Source: Luscinia megarhynchos (taxonomy: Eukaryota > Chordata > Aves > Passeriformes > Turdidae). From it: 64,000 bases of DNA. The translations under genes and the position numbers were made by a program. Shown piece after piece: positions 1-13,911 of this stretch (the first letter of the stretch is position 1; each line of letters starts with the position of its first letter). The stretch spans positions 77,878,905-77,942,904 of the forward strand of contig JAPFBE010000002.1 of NCBI GenBank assembly GCA_034336665.1, given 5' to 3'. Below the pieces are notes generated by a model. It saw nothing but the letters and a program-made list of their open reading frames with translations. It was not told the origin of the DNA and ran no database searches.

Positions 1-845
1 TTCTATCTCCATGAAGACCCCTAATCCACAAAGCTGAAACAGTCTTTCAGGAAAGGCAATTGTTTTGAAGGGTTCATTGTTACAAAGGCAAGCAAGATAA
101 TCAAGAACTGACCATTTATAATTGCATTTTTTAGTAATAGATATGCTGGCTTGAATCTGGTATGTTTCTAAATTTATTTTTTTTAGCTAGTCAACGTCCT
201 TTTTGCTTCTTTTCTTTGAATTTTTTTAATAACTTGGAACATATTTTATCTTTAAAGTTTGCTGTCTAATTTTCTAATACTTTTAAAACACAGGAGATAG
301 ATGGCAATAAAGTAATCATTTTACATTAAGCATCAGGAGAGGAGTAATGAAGTGGAATCACAGCGTTCAAGTCCTTCATTTACAAAACACTCTTTTATCC
401 CAAACACCTGCATCTTTCCCCAGGCTAAGGGAGCATTTTGACTTAGAATGTTAGAAGCTCCAGTGCATTATCACTTCAGATCACCTACAGCCAACTGATT
501 CTGGGTGCCAATTAATGTTATTACCACCTAATCAAATGCTACTTAATGCAAACTGTGGGCTATACCCTTGGCTTTGTATACAGCCTGAGGTTCACATCTG
601 AAGAGAAGAAACCATTTGCAAAGGGCAGTTTACAACAACTGCAAATACTGCATTAGTTTCTAAGCAGAGATAGAGGATTAAAAAGAATTATATGTATTTC
701 AAGAGGGAGATCTTATTATAATTACTTTCAAGGTATCATATGCAAAGGTCATATTGTCAAGAGTATCACAGGTTTAGAGGTGTCAAAAGCATAAAGCTAA
801 GTAGGGCTCACTCCCTGTTCGGTAGGAATATTCCCAAAACTGTAG
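1..845. other. Intergenic, nothing recognised
   Basis: AT-rich single-copy-looking sequence. I see no exon with splice signals, no RNA gene and no clear repeat up to the CR1 tail that follows. Confidence 0.6.
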
Positions 846-913
846 TGGGGGAAGGGTGGAATAGGTAATCTCCAGAGGCACCTTCCAACCTGAGCTGTTC
901 TACGATTCTCTAA
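846..913 (+). mobile_element. CR1 LINE, 3' end fragment
   Basis: A short remnant of a CR1 3' end on the plus strand. It keeps the phrase resembling 'tctccagagg..ccttccaacct' followed by a degenerate tail like 'ttctacgattctct', which matches the usual end of CR1 copies in birds. Only about 70 bp can be aligned by eye, so this is a heavily 5'-truncated copy, the normal fate of CR1 insertions. The left edge is approximate. Confidence 0.75.
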
Positions 914-3900
914 TAATTCTCCTTCCAGGTGGTGGGCATGTAACTGTGACACACAACCAGCTATGGTGCACAGCCTCGTGCCCTCTCACAGCCACGTGAA
1001 TGGCTGCTCACACACCAGATCCAAGGTGTCTTCTTCTTCACCTTCCTGAGAAAACACCTTAATCAGCAGCTTGTAACCTAAGGTGGCCTTTTCTGAATTT
1101 CTCCTATCTTCTCTGTAGATGTTACTACAGTATCAATGATAAATGAACAGACACAGCAAGCTTGGGCTTCCTGTGCTCAGCAGAAAGCCCAAACACAAAA
1201 GGATTAGCTGCATCTTTGCTACGCTCATGTTATCACATGAAACACTGAAATATGCACTGTTATTTGTTTTGGAACTCAAGAAATTTAGCATTTCTTTTCC
1301 TGGGTGATGCCAGAACCACTGAACCTCCTTGCTTTTTTGTCCCAGGAGCTGCCAACAGCTCGCCTCCAGATCCCATAAGGTCTTCAGACACTTGCAGCTG
1401 TCTCCTGGAGTTTGCTGGTAGTGTCATATCCCTGCAAATGAACAAGGAGGAAGCTAAACCTAAGACAATCTTCTCTTGCAGTTTTCTCCAACTCCTGACA
1501 TTCTGAGTAAAGAAAACAGCACCAACTCTCCTCACAAGCATGAGCACTGCTCAGCATGAGCTTTCCCACCAGACTGAAGTTCACTAAACAGAACATGCAC
1601 AAGCCTCCCACTCTAAACTCTGATGGGGCAAACATGCAGCAGTCATATGATAAAGAGCTCATCAAGTTCTCCCAGTACAAATTAATACAAAAGTTCTGAC
1701 AAAACTTTCTGACAGCTTTAATGCCTTTGTCCTATTCTTTGTCGCGACAAGGAACAACATAAAAACATGAGGTCTAATCCCTAGTGCATGGTTTGGCTAA
1801 TTTATCAGAAATGCTCACATACTCATTTTTGATCCAGATCAGATGTGGACTAAACAGACCCAACACTGCACTGTGCAGCCACCACCTTCCTGCAAAGGGG
1901 AATAAGAGCTTCTCACACTCCCAGCAAAGACCATCCTATCAACATGCTTTCAGGATTTTGTGTGTCAGAGCAAACAGTACACTTTTCCACCTCTGACTCA
2001 ATTTCAGAAAATCTTGCACACAGGTTGAAATTTCTGATATCTTCCTGGAATGCCATTCAATTTGCATGGGAGCTGGGCTTCAGTAGCTGGGTCTGGATAA
2101 TGTGTTGGGTTAGTGCAATCCATTCACAGAATATGTGATCACTATCTGATACATTATTTGAAACCCTGCCAAAACATACTCGAGAAATAAGTTCTCTCAC
2201 AAATTATTCCTGAAGAATTTCTTTTCTGTTATAATTAAAAGCCCACTTTATACACACTAGGCATCTTATTTTCTTAATTATTATCAAACAGCTCCTGAAT
2301 GGTTTATGTATTCATCCCCAAACACCCCAGCCCATTATTCCCCATTGGAATATAACATATGCTGAATAATAATTATATGAATATCTAAATGACAAATGTT
2401 CTTTTCCAATATCTGTTTGCTGACCAAACTTTCAATTATCAATTAGGGAAGGCTAGAGAAGTTGCCCATTACAAGCAGAAAAGAGCAGTGTCATGCCAGC
2501 CTTGAGCATGGGCACACTTTGGACAATCCATCTACATCTGTCCTAATTTACACTTGACATCACTGCCAGGGGTTCTCCAGCTGGAAGGGCAAAATCCACC
2601 AGTTGACCACACTGGGTCTCCAGGCCTTGCAGAATCCATTCTTCAAGTTGTGCTTGATTCAAGTTCATCATACCAAAACCTTAACTGCTGACATCCTCTT
2701 GGTCTATGGGGTCTTCTTTTCTTGCCTTTCAGACCCACCTTGAGAAATTTCTCTGAGAGTTGACCCCACCTCAGTTTTGATGCTTACTGCTTTTATTCTT
2801 CTCTTTAGTACTATTTTCTAGTGAAATATAGACACAACCATATGCATTCAAACAAAATCATCATTATTGTCTTTTGACAAAGTGATAAAAAACTTTAAAA
2901 TTATTGGCATTCAATCCCTTAATAACACCTCTCTGCAAACTTGAATATGTCAAAGAAACACTCTGAGTTTTCTGTTTTAACTTTTTGGATTTTATTACTG
3001 TGTCACAGCACAGGACAACAATCCTTAACAAACCAGGAAAACAATATTTTATTATATAATAACTTTTTTTATTAACAAATTAAATTATTTTTGGTAAAGC
3101 TTCATGCATCTATCAGAAATCTTAAGATATGCTTGAAATTGCATAGAAATATGGGAAACATAGTTTCAACGAAAGAGAAAGGCAATAAAAGTCTGGAGAT
3201 TCTGTGTGCTTCAAACCCATATCTAATGCTCAATCTAACTGCATGAGGTCAGTGCCTTGATTCTAATTTTCAAAGAAGATAACAGGTAAAGTCCTTGCCA
3301 TATTAATAGCTGCTTTCAACTCAAAAACCATCAAGGCAGCTGCAACTCCACGTGCTAAAGGTTACTGTAAATGGTTGCAACCATAATGAAGGCCATTCAA
3401 ATTTGGAAGTAGACTATTTGAAGAGGTGGAAGCTGTGAAACTAACTCCTAGAAACAGGTCAGAAAAATGCAAAATGCAACTATTATGGAATGTGATTCCA
3501 TATTCAAGGTCCTTTTGACTTGAACCTGCTTTTGCTGAAATGCTTCCCAATAATTTAAGAGGTATAACTCTAAAATATTTTTACCAGAAAAACACAGTCA
3601 AACTGAGAAATGTGAAAGAGTAAAAAAGGGGTTTCATCTTGCCAGTTTTTGAACAAACATACAGTTAGTAATGCAAACTGCAGACTAAATGTTTAAAGAT
3701 TTCTGAAGTTTTGGGTTTTGGTTGTGGGAGCTTTTTTTTTTTTGTTTTGTTTGTTTCTTATTGAATTTCTTTTAGGACTCTTGTTCTAGCTTATTAAGGA
3801 AGTGTGGTCTTGCTGTAATTACAAATGAAATTTTAACTCTCACTTCGAAGAAAGAGCACAGCTAGTTCTTTTTTAAGTGATATAAAAAACAAGTCCATGT

Positions 3901-6900
3901 AAAATAGAGGAGTCATATTTTGATGTAAGAAAAATGTTGGCTACAGAGTTTCTTCAGAGGATGCTCAAAAGCAAACAACAGCCACTTGGGAGTTAGATTA
4001 ATTTTAATGAGCTTCCAGGAATATTTATGACATATCTACCCCAGTGACCACAGGTGGATATCCCTGCTGGGTAACACTTGGCTGCTCCTGAATAAAACAG
4101 CAGAGAGCAAACAAACAGAAGAGACAAAAGAAAAAAAGGAAGATATTTATGTCAGGGTACACTTAATGAACACCTGCACTTCACAGGCATGGGTAACTAT
4201 TTACCACCTTCTTCCCTCCAGATAAATATCTACTAAGAAATTAGTCCTCTTTCTGTATCAGTGACAAATTAAATGAAACCTTTGAAGAGTGCTTGGAGGC
4301 AAACTAAGCATAGGTTAATTTTCCTTTTGTGTATGTCAGGAAAATAATCATCATGGGAGCACCTAATTAAAAAGGACTCAACCCTTTGTGCACAGTCATG
4401 CTTCTTGCTTCATAACAGAATGACTATTGATCTGGACATGGAGAATGCAGTTAAACAGAGCTCCCAACTTCAGTGGTCTGGCTGCTTGGCATCAGAGCAC
4501 CCTAACAGCTATCCATCAGAAAATCACCTGTGTAAAACTAGCCACAGCAAGAGAAACCACGAGGTATTATTACACATGGGAGAACGGTCTCAACATCCTT
4601 TGCACGACTGCTAGTTTAGGAACTTGGCCCATTTGTCCAGGTCTGCCTTCCTTCCTCTCATTTGCAAAGGTGATTTTGCATGGGGGGACTGGGCTTGTGC
4701 AAGATATTCATGAGCCCCAGACAAGTTACCCAAACAGGGTGGCAGCCTGAATGCAAGCTGTACATGTAGTACATGTGCCACAGCTAACAGGGGTAAACAG
4801 CCAACAAACACCAAGAGTGCCCAAAAGCTAATTCACAGATAGTATAAAAGGGCAGCAAAATCAGCAGTCCATTCTAGATACTGCTAAATAAAAGTCCTGA
4901 TCAGAGCATGGGAAACAACCACTCTCCACTGCACACTGCAAGCAAACTGGTGGCAATTCCACAAGGGGTGGCCATAAGTTCCTCCAGGGCTGCCCAGAGC
5001 AGAAGCTGAAATTCTGGCATGTCCAGCCCACTTTTGTTCACAGGCTGACATCTGTCCCCAGCAGCATCTGCAATCCTGCCCATCAGAAGTGTCTAAAACA
5101 CCAGTGTCCCTGTGGTATGGCAAATGTGTATGCCAATACAGGACCATGTGTTTTTCAAAGATGCTCAAGGACTGACAGGAATCTGGAATCCCTGAATAGT
5201 TAATTTTAAAGGCTAGATGTAGAAGTCATCTTAATGAAATTTACTTTGGTGTCCAAGACAAATTAGCCACCTGAGCATATCCAGGAATTTTGTTCCCACT
5301 TAGTTAGAAGTGGATTGGATGTCAGCTCCTCTGGAGAGGACTGTTCATGTTCACTGAGCATAAATGGAAATTAAACATTAGTCCAGAATAGCCATGGAGG
5401 GTCAGATGGTTTAGACTTGTTTTAGATTAAGACACTTGCATTTAAGTACTCAAGTATGCATGTCTTAATATAAGACTGAACACTGCCCTGAACTTCTAGC
5501 CTAGTCTAGGAAAATATTGTCTTCATGGGTTGAAGAAAAGGCATGCCTATAATAATCTTCCCCAAGGTCTGTAATCAAGCAGAAGTCTGTGCAGGAGTTT
5601 TTGGCTTCTGACTAATCCAAATGGGTAATTTTCAGACTTTCAACCTTATGAGCAAAGAGCAACTCACAGCAAAATCACAGAGCAATTCTTCCTCAGATAT
5701 TAATCCCTTATTATTTTTGTTTTGCCTTTAAAATATTCCAGAGGAAATAATTTCAGTCAAGTAATATTAGTGATATTTCCTTCTATTCATTTCAGTCCCC
5801 TCTTTACTTTCTGCTACACCATAAATTACAGCATTTTTGCTTCACCTTCTCTCTCTTCTTGTTTCATGGCCTCGAATTATTCTTTTTAGAAGTGGTTACA
5901 CAATCTTCTGCTGCACTGACCTGGATCTGAAGAAAGCAGGCCTCATATTCTATCTTTTAAATGCTAAACAAAGAGAAAAAAGATAAAAGTTTCATTGGCA
6001 AAAGATTTTTCACTCAGATTCTATATTGTGTCTACTGAACACGAGGGTTTTGCATTCAAAAATTTTGGATACACAGTAAGAGAACAATACTTAGAGAAAG
6101 TAGCAGTACTGGTATTATTGCACTAATGTCAAAACAAATGTTCCACACTCTGATGGCAAGCAAGTCAATCATCACCAAGGGTCAATTGCTTTTGCTGAAG
6201 GTGGCTTAGTTGTCATTAAAACAAATACACTGTTGTGACAAAAGCATCATAGGAATTGTGCTCTGTGCCCCTTACAAAAGGAGCCTTGACATCCTACAAC
6301 AAAACTGGACCTTTGGTACAAAAGGCCAAAAGCTTCAAATACTCTGTGTATGACAGAAGAGAACAGGAGAGGTCAAAGTGCACCTCCTGGTGTCTTGTGT
6401 CCTCATAATAGCCGCTAGTGAAAAAATGGATTATCCCAGGAAATTGGCCATATTCCACAAAGGCGGAGAAAGTACCCTCAATGTTTCTGCCAGCCTCTCA
6501 AGGGAAAGTCTAACCTCAAGTCCTCAGTGATTGAACAGCCAGGTACCCAAACTGCTTCCCAATCAACTTGGGATACCCTGTGCCTTGCCCAACATCCCAA
6601 TCCTGACTGTGGCCAAACTCCAGTGAAACTGGGAAGTTTATTACAGAATTTGAGATTCTGCCTCGTTTGGGAAACATGGATTTGCAGATTCTTTCAAAAA
6701 TATTGCAAGATGTATATCTCACAGTGTGCTGATACCAGAAAGATCCCTGCTACACTGTAGTCTTCATAAACAAAACAATATATTGCCTCAAACTAAAATA
6801 AGACAGTAATTCAATACAGGAATTTATAGACACTTGAATTAATTTTAAAGACTGCACTTACAGTCCCCCTTGGGTTAAAGCTTTTCTAACACATCAGGAG

Positions 6901-9900
6901 AATCAAGCAAACAAAGTCTATGTTTCTGCATAGAGTATTTTATGTTCAATACTTCAATATTTATGTATGGCATTATTTACCCTACACAAATATATAGCTT
7001 TGTGCTTTTCATTTATTCAACACTTTAGAATTGCTAATACCCACGGGTATATTACACCCACAGGTTTATTCCTCTGACAATACTTACCTCAGGAAAATGA
7101 AATTTTACATTTTAAATTAAAAGTAGCTGTAATTTGCAATCGTAATGCAGTGTAAGAGATTATTATACAGTGTATGTGCCAAAGGAGCTACCTTATGCTA
7201 GTAAGGTATGCCCTGGTAAGGACTCCTGTGAATGAATGTGACACATGAGAATGAGGGAAAAGATCCATCAAGTAGCTCCAGCTTCTGACTACAACAACTC
7301 CACGCTGCTAAAGTAATTGTAGACGTGGCTGATAATCTGCCAGAACCCACCAATCTCTCCAGGCTGGCAAAGAAACATCACTCACACACTGCTCACCTGC
7401 AAAAACAAACCCTGTCTTTGTAACTATGCAGAAAAACTGATGTCCCCAGGGTATCTCCCTTTTTGAATGACCTCGGCATTAATTCTTCTGTTGTTGAGCA
7501 TTTTATCAAGAAATCTTTCTGATTATATTAATAAAAAGAAAATTCTCAGTGCACCAGCTACAAACATTAATATTCCTTCTTAGGCAAGATCTATGCTAGG
7601 TGTCCATGTCAATGATCCCTACTCAAATAAGCCATTCTAAAATAAAGTTGCTAATAGTCTTCCCAGACCATTAACAACTGAAATGCCAGCCTGCTAAACT
7701 GGCATTGTTTAATTCTCCTCCCACACCAGGGAAGCTCCTGGCTCATCACAATCCTCTTTCTTCAGAGCTAGGAGCAAGATGGCAGTAAAGAAAGCTTGGC
7801 TGCACCGTCTCCTGCACACACATACTGCGAGAGGTGTAAAAAGGCAAGGCTCACTCAGGATGATGCTTACTGTCTTATGCTGAGTTGCCTAATATATATC
7901 AAGCCTAAATTGCTGCCTGAATCTCAAAGATCACTCCCACAACCCTTTACAGCACACGGTAGTTAATAAATCTTCAGAGTGCCACCATTTCTCAAGGTGC
8001 AGCTTGCTGTCCTTAATGCAGCAGGGATAACAGAGTTCATGTTCCCTGACAGCCTTAAGCGTCCTGCAGAAGAGACTGCCCATCCCTCATAAACAACCCC
8101 AAGGGTTCACAGGATTTGCGGTCTGAAACGGGCCAGATGCTCCCACAGAGCGCTTCAGAGGTCAGAGGCAGCCGTGCCAAGAGTCCTCGTTATGTGCAAT
8201 GGCTGCTCTTGTGTTAGAAGAGTGTCTTAAAAAGCCTGCATGAAAACAGACCCCTTTGCCTTCGGGCATTGTTTGCTGCCAGTGATTGCAGCATCAGAGT
8301 TAACTCTCCCTGATGTGGTCTATCGAGGATTTCCTGCTTAAAACTAATAAGCTGTGAGAGTGTTATTTGTTCCCCCACCTCCCACTTTTTCTAATTTTCA
8401 CTGCAAACACAGCTTATTTACACTCTGTCTCTTTTAAAAATCAAGTGTCAACCAAGTGCTAAACTGCTGCTATTTGCCAACGTTTCATTAACACCTTATT
8501 AACTTCCAACAGATGAAGGTGACTGGACCCTCACCTCTGTTTATTTCCTCAAAGTAACAGTTAACTCAAGCATCAGGATAGAGGCACCCCTGTAAATATG
8601 TCTGAAAACAAATATGCATGCAGAATATAATCAAGCACAACTTCAGCCAGATTTGCTAAATGACACATCTAGTTAATTTTATGCACAGTCACATACTATC
8701 AACTTTGGAGCTCAGATTTTTATTAGAGACGATAATAAAGATGTCTGCTTTTTCCCCATAGTCCATATCAGAAACTGGCTAAAACAAAAACCCAAACCTT
8801 GTCCAAATTAGACCACCAGTAGTTTGCTATTTCAGTTCAAATACCAGGTACAAAGATGTGATCCTCTTGTCATGTAAATCAGCACAGCTCTGCTGATTCC
8901 CATAAAAAATTGTAGTGGTTCACACTGAGCCTCCCCCATGTATATATACATTCTTCTATATTTAATTCCAGTCCATGCAGATATAACTGTAAAAGAAAGG
9001 AGAAAAAAAATAAAAAACAAAAAGGCAGGCCCCAAGAAATAGGACTCCCAGAACAGGAGGAAAGGAAACATCCTCCTTCAGAGGTATCTCTGAATAAATG
9101 GAATTAAAACTATTCTTCAGCTTTCCCCTATTCCCCTGCCCTAACCTCCCTCTCCTACCACCCACTTCTGTGTTCTTATTTAATTTGAAAGGAAAGGGAC
9201 AAGAGAGCTTAGATATATAGATTTGCTATATCGCTCTCTCTTTTTCAAATCACAAAAAAAATCTTTCCTGCTGTTTTGTTTGGCTGTTTTAATCCCACCC
9301 TTCTAGACTATCATTTCACATATCTGGAAAAAGTGAGTGATTTGGTAGAAAGCAATATAGAGATTTTTGTTCCTCTGCCCAAATAGGCAGGGTTTTTGAG
9401 CTCCAGTAATGCTGGAGGAGCTGGAGCTGTTATGGTTGTTCTCCAGTTCATACTTTTATTTTTGAATGGCATACTGGTTTCTACAATTGCATCATGTGTG
9501 TTTAACTCTGGGAGCTCAGCTGTCAGTGTGCTAGCTACAACTTTTCATTGTCCAAACAGGAAGAATTCAGATATTTCCAATAAACTAAAGAGGGGGAGGT
9601 CTCTTCTATGAATAAGCATTCAAGAACTTGAACTAATCAACAGTAAAATTTTCATGCAAATATTTTAAAAAAAAATCACTTTTTGAAATAAACTCCGGAA
9701 AAGCTGGTAAATCACAAAGCTAAGGTGGGAAGAGTAAAAGGAAATTAATTGGCAGGTATTCAGTCAGAAGTCTAAAGTCCTGATGTACAAAAAAATCATG
9801 TGGGTGATTAATAAAACATGGATAAAATAAATGGGATGCTGATGCCACCAACACAAGCAGTGTAGCTAGTTATTGCAAGGGTGGAACCTTGAATTATAGA

Positions 9901-10215
9901 CCTCATATCAAAATATAGTGCTAAACTAGAACATTTAAAAATATTTGCAAGCTCATAATCTGAAAATTAATGTATCTTATCTGGTTAGCTTATCCAATTT
10001 TTTTTTGCATATAACCAGGAACATTCCCAGGTTTTACTGGTTTTGGTATGAGCTAGCAGATAACTTTTAATCCTTTATTCTCTTAGTGTTCACTCTGTTT
10101 ATGTTTATTGTTACACAGAGACTTGTGTTCAAGGATTTAAAGAAGTCTGCAGGGTGGTATATTTTACTTGAGGATTGAAATGAATGCTTTGCTCTCAGAT
10201 CTCTGCAAGTACATT
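914..10215. other. Intergenic desert downstream of TRIQK
   Basis: No supported gene. Open frames here are short (107 codons or fewer), lack family resemblance, and show no paired splice sites. There are a few homopolymer runs, for example T12 near 3731-3742. An inverted repeat has 8-bp arms at 5427-5434 and 5461-5468. The stretch at about 8265-8520 is rich in TAAT-type homeodomain-like words and reads like conserved non-coding DNA, but conservation cannot be judged from one sequence. Confidence 0.6.
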
Positions 10216-10352
10216 GGACCAAATTTTGGTCTCATTATCACCAATTTAAATCTGGAATAGTTCCACAATTCTCTGTAATGTTACTCCCAATACATGCTGA
10301 TTTAACTGAGTTCACAAGCTGGTCCATTGACCTAAGTGGTGTCAGTGGGAAT
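10216..10352 (+). repeat. Possible ancient sauropsid interspersed repeat
   Basis: The text contains successive phrases resembling 'aaatctggaatagttcca', 'gttactccca', 'ctgatttaactgag' and 'ccattgacctaagtgg'. This order resembles an old dispersed repeat that I remember from turtle, crocodile and bird genomes. I cannot name the family, and divergence is high. It could also be chance resemblance. Confidence 0.35.
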
Positions 10353-10499
10353 GTACTGTGAAGAAAATTTGATCTACTAAATTCAAATCCTCGAGGTGTT
10401 GTTCTAGCAGCCAAGTTGTTTAGAAAGAAAACACTGAACTTGAATGTTGACCCTCCATCCCAGCTGGATCTCCATGTAAACTGTGCTCCTGCTGTAGCC

Positions 10500-10547
10500 T
10501 TTTAAATAGATCAGCAATTTACATTTTAAATAGATCAGCAATTCAAA
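10500..10547. repeat. 24-bp tandem duplication
   Basis: Two adjacent 24-bp units, 10500-10523 and 10524-10547, share 'ttttaaatagatcagcaatt' exactly and differ only in the last four bases. This is a local tandem duplication with no evident function. Confidence 0.9.
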
Positions 10548-13500
10548 TTAGTGAAATGCCAGAATGTAGGTAGTGTGTAGTGGGGACATTTAGCACCACC
10601 TGAAATTTCATCAGTGTTCAGCAGCATAACTCTCCATACATTTTCTGGGAGCAGGGACTGGGTGGGCTCAGTGGATTTGGCTACTGAATATCTGTACCCA
10701 GGGAGGGCAGAGGTGGCTGCTGGATAAAGGACGAGCAGAGATGGACAGTGTCCCAGATTGTCACCAGACCTTGACTGGAGATAGCAGGTGGGCTGAAGCA
10801 TGAGCCTTGCTGGGGAGAAACATGCTGAAAAAGCATTTTGGACAACTGCAGGAGGCACAACTGTGTTCTGGCCTGGCAAGGTTTGCTTATGGGGATGTGT
10901 CCCACAGGTATTCAGAGTGTGGGGAATGGAGCATATGGAGCAGGGATGTGACAAGATGATGGCTCTGTGTTCCAATTTGTACTCTTTTAAATGCCCAAAT
11001 GTTTCCAAGAATAGGAGGCATTTGCTCCTGGGAGTTCTGGGATCTACTGAAAGGAATGTGGGTGCCTCTAGGCTTAAATTACAGTGGCCTGAAGGTTTTT
11101 AAATAATATTCTTGAATTTCAGTGCCAAAGTAGGTGGCCCAAATCTCTCTAAAGATAAATTACTGGCAGTGAGAGCAATGCATAAACAGAGGAAAACATA
11201 AATGGAAAATCCAGTGTAAAAGTGTACAACTATGTGGTGTTTTCTCCTGAAGGCTCCAGCCCAGGTCAGCCTTTGTCATACAGTGGCTCATCAGGTCCTG
11301 CTGGACAGAAATCTGTCCTTCTGCCTTCCCACAGAGCCACACACACAGCAACACTCCACGAGTTCTTGAGGTCCATGGACAAGTGTCTATGAGGCCCAAC
11401 ACATGCTCTGTGCAATAAACCTGTGGGATTACATGTAAAGTAGAACCAGGCAGTTCTTCTGAATTAGTGGTGGGAAAAAATACAACCAAGACAGAATGAG
11501 ATTTTAATGAGATGTTTTGTTTGCTGCTTTTTGCTGTGCTTCCAGATTTGTTCGTCCCTCCCTTCGTGTATTTAACCATTGCTGCTGGGCAATGAAAACA
11601 CTTTGAGCTACATTACCTGCACCTCTGACCTGCAGCACTAATCTTACTGAGATTGGGGCAGATGATTTTGGGGTGATAAAATGCTGCTGCAGTTCTCAAG
11701 CCCAAACAATCTTCCCCTCAAAGAAATGGTGAAGCTTTGGTGCTTATGCTCATCTGCATCCCTTCCTTCACACGCACAAAGAACCTTTAATTGCTGCCAC
11801 CAATTAAAGGTGTGTGGTGCAGGCATGCCCCCTCAGCTGAGCCCCCACTGTGTCTGTCTGTCTGTCCTTGGCTCAAGGAATACCCCTTTTTATACCATTT
11901 TACCTGCCTCCATCACAGCCCAACACTCAGTGCAGAGCAGCATCACACACCTCAGCGTCTGCCTTAAAAAGCATCTGCCCAAGCACAACGCAATTATTCT
12001 TAATCCCTCCAGCTCTGGCATTTGTTCACCTCACTCCAGGAGGAAGGGCAGGGGGCAGTTGCCTGGGATAACCAGGAATGGCAGTGGGAGATGCTCTCAG
12101 GAGCTGTCAGCGAGGCCATTTGCCCCAGTGACAGCCCCTGCCGGCTCGGCTGCTCTCCACGAGCAGTGGCAGCGGTTCAGGCTCTCCAGGGTGTGATTGA
12201 TGGGGCTGTCCATCCCTACCTGTCAGCTCACTGCACTGACAGCAGTCAGATCCCAGGGGAGACAGCCTCACACAGCACAGCCCACCCTGCTGTCCTGCTC
12301 ACAGGCCCTGCTGTCCCTCTGCAGAGCTCCTGGCAGGTGGCAATCCGCACCAGGGCAAAGGAAGAGCTGGGAGCAGAGCTTTTGCTGGCAAGGGCAGTGA
12401 CATCTCTGTCAGAAGTACCTGGAGAGGCTGGAGCAGGGCTGCCAGAGCAGCTGGGCAGGCTGGCTGCTGCAGAGCGCTGGTTCAGCCCGGGGTTAGGACA
12501 GATCCTGCTGCTGCAGCTGCAGCTGGGGCCACGTCACTGGGAGAAACTCGTGGGATGCTGGCACCACTCCATGGCTTTGCATGTGCAGCATTAAACACGT
12601 GCAGAGGGCTTGCAGAATGTGCTCCTGAGCCCAAGGGACGACAGAGGTGATATAACCATTTAGCCCCGCCTGGAGGAATCCCCCACAGATGCCCATGGCA
12701 GAGCTGGCACTTGTAGGTGTGAATTCCTCACCCCTCAGGAGCCAGGCTCAATGTCATCTGACTGCTCCTCTGCTTTTGCATCCAACTACATAGAAGAGGC
12801 TGGTCACAAAAATAAGTCACCCCAGGAACCAGGAGCTTTTTTTCTGTTTTGTGTTCGACAGCAGGAGGTTTAAGGCTATTTTTTTAACACTGAAGTTTAA
12901 AAAGGATCTTTTCATCCACCAAAACCTTAGGCCATTCAGCAGTGTTAATGGGAACAAAGCAGCAGTAAGAAAATCCAGCTGCCTTTCACTTGTCCATTCC
13001 CTTTCTGGCTTTCCCCTTCTCTCCCCCACCCTCTGCCCCTCCAAACCAGCAGTGGTTAACCTTCGAGCACTTGCCTCTCCCTGCACCTGGCTCAAATCAG
13101 CACCGATGCTCTCGGGCCAGGAAACCCCAGCGGGGCCATCCAGAGCCCAGTGAAGTCAGTGGAGATACTCCCACTGGCTTCAGGGGAGGCTGCATCAAGC
13201 CCAGTTTGAAGCAGAGCCATCTTTCCTTTAAAACTTTTGCTGGACAGTTCAAGCCTGCAATGTCTATGCATAAATTCTTTTGGGCTCTGGCTAGGGCGCC
13301 TGCAAGGCAAGCACTGATGTCACAGCTGGATGGCTCCTTTCAGCTGGTGCCTGGATAACAGTCTCACAGTTTCCCTTTCCCCTCCAAATCAAAGGCAGCG
13401 GCTGCAGCTGCACAGACCAGCCAGTCTGTTTAGTTTCTGTGGGCCAACAGCCACCAGCTGTAGAGGCTGCTGTGCTTTTTGCTGGATGGGAGCTTTTAAT

Positions 13501-13911
13501 TCCAATAGACAATGTGTACAAATATTTCCCATACCAAAATTGTTCCATATCTTCCTAAGTTAATTAAATGCTAATTTTCTAATGAGGTGGCAACAATGGC
13601 AACAACCTGTTATCAACATGCTAGCTAGTGCCCGTAACCAACTGGTGAACACAGAACCCTTGTGCTGTTATTAAACTGCATTCCTATATTAATTAATTAC
13701 TTTTGCAGCTGTATTATTCTGAAGCTGGACACAAATGTGGATAGTAATTAAATGAAAAAAAAACATTTACATCATTTGTAGATTCCAGAGCTGCTTTGTG
13801 GAATTTATTATTTCGCAGTGTTGTTATAGAAACCCCTCATGCGTTTTCATGTCTGCTGTATCTAGTTTAGCAAGAAATGGTGAGAGCAAAACTCAGGATG
13901 AAAATGCTATT
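10548..13911. other. GC-richer intergenic pocket
   Basis: Base composition rises compared with the flanks, most clearly at about 12000-13500. Longer open frames appear there on both strands, the largest at 12022-12594 (190 codons, plus). Overlapping frames on both strands over the same interval, no recognisable domain and no convincing splice sites suggest these are composition artefacts. CpG content is moderate and does not amount to an island. A (TGTC)4 microsatellite sits at 11851-11866. The part at 13560-13760 is again AT-rich with TTAATTAATTA-type words. Confidence 0.5.
11851..11866. repeat. (TGTC)4 microsatellite
   Basis: Four perfect tetranucleotide units. It is short, and no function is implied. 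Confidence 0.9.

Noticed and set aside
10535..11008. 157-codon minus-strand ORF
   Set aside because: It starts within a tandem duplication and is overlapped by an open plus-strand frame. No domain seen.
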